Below the pieces are notes generated by a model. That model was not told the DNA's origin and did no database searches. It saw only the letters and a program-made list of their open reading frames with translations. This document shows, piece by piece, positions 5,251 to 5,448 of a DNA stretch of 5,448 nucleotides. The stretch is from JAYEJW01 sp034716535 (lineage in GTDB: Bacteria > Pseudomonadota > Gammaproteobacteria > Chromatiales > Chromatiaceae), in contig JAYEJW010000615.1 in NCBI GenBank assembly GCA_034716535.1, forward strand, positions 1-5,448. The letters are read 5' to 3'. How positions within the stretch are numbered: position 1 is the first letter of the stretch; each line of letters opens with the position of its first letter. Made by a program: the position numbers and the translations under genes.

Positions 5251-5448
5251 CTCTGATTCAACCGCGGCCTTGGTCTGCGTCTCCGTTACGCTGTTTACGG
5301 ACGCTGGGGTTCGGACCCTAGACGGACTTTACCCCTCCGAAACTAGCCAATTTCAGCCGCTAGCCCCCGTGGTCACTGACTTTTCGCCATTTGTAATTTT
5401 TCATAATGTAGCCATGCATATGAAATAATAACGCTTGCATTCTGTGGC
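5119..5448. other. Region without a convincing gene
   Basis: These 330 bases carry no convincing + strand gene. They hold the minus-strand relic described separately; a hairpin with GCGT-CT-CCGT (5277-5286) pairing to ACGGACGC (5297-5304) with a two-base bulge; a small GGGT-TCGG-ACCC hairpin (5307-5318) without a T-run; and a markedly AT-rich end (about 5380-5440) that may be the promoter region of a gene beyond the window. Promoter-like CATAAT (5402-5407) is present but has no well-spaced -35 box. No tRNA, attachment site or insertion-sequence end is clear. Confidence 0.5.

Noticed and set aside
5306..5320. tRNA T-arm-like sequence GGGGTTCGGACCC, possible integration site
   Set aside because: The stem does not give a proper 5-bp T-stem with a 7-base loop, no acceptor stem or CCA is present, and no matching repeat is seen elsewhere in the window.
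5428..5448. Integron attC-like text (TAACGCTTGCAT)
   Set aside because: Only a few bases resemble an attC end; no paired R and L boxes or inverted arms were found.
1..5448. CRISPR array, insertion sequence, phage genes or defence system
   Set aside because: No regularly spaced repeats, transposase, paired terminal inverted repeats or phage proteins were seen. The only defence-related element is the toxin-antitoxin pair.

Overview
This window reads as chromosomal DNA of a GC-rich proteobacterium, most likely a gammaproteobacterium. The evidence is the sigma-32 tail, a divergent isoaspartyl-methyltransferase homologue paired with a small rhodanese, and a GmhA-type sugar isomerase. All recognisable genes lie on the + strand. 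The species cannot be told from the sequence.

Layout: (1) 1-328 is the C-terminal part of rpoH, the heat-shock sigma factor, closed by a clear intrinsic terminator at 354-377. (2) 494-3978 is a probable five-gene run with short gaps. It holds a PCMT-family methyltransferase-like protein lacking the usual catalytic Ser/Thr, a single-domain rhodanese with an intact active Cys, a GmhA-like phosphoheptose isomerase, an undescribed 79-residue protein (one hydrophobic helix plus an Arg-rich tail) behind the best Shine-Dalgarno in the window, and a Ycf46-type AAA+ ATPase. (3) 3979-4178 is a spacer ending in a near-perfect 13-bp inverted repeat. (4) 4179-4762 is a type II toxin-antitoxin pair (Phd/YefM-like antitoxin, ParE-like toxin) with overlapping stop and start. 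(5) 4807-5118 is a small unrecognised charged protein directly after the toxin, possibly coupled to it. (6) 5119-5448 has no convincing gene. It holds a short minus-strand frame that may be a gene relic, two small hairpins and an AT-rich end.

How the parts may work together: the methyltransferase-like, rhodanese and isomerase genes look like a housekeeping or cell-envelope group, GmhA feeding ADP-heptose synthesis for lipopolysaccharide. The basic membrane peptide and the AAA+ ATPase are adjacent and may be partners; this is inference from order alone. The region from about 3979 onward looks like an accessory segment: a toxin-antitoxin module with its own palindrome, an orphan gene and possible gene remains. 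The points most worth following up are the small Arg-rich membrane protein beside the Ycf46-type ATPase, and the three-gene toxin-antitoxin segment.
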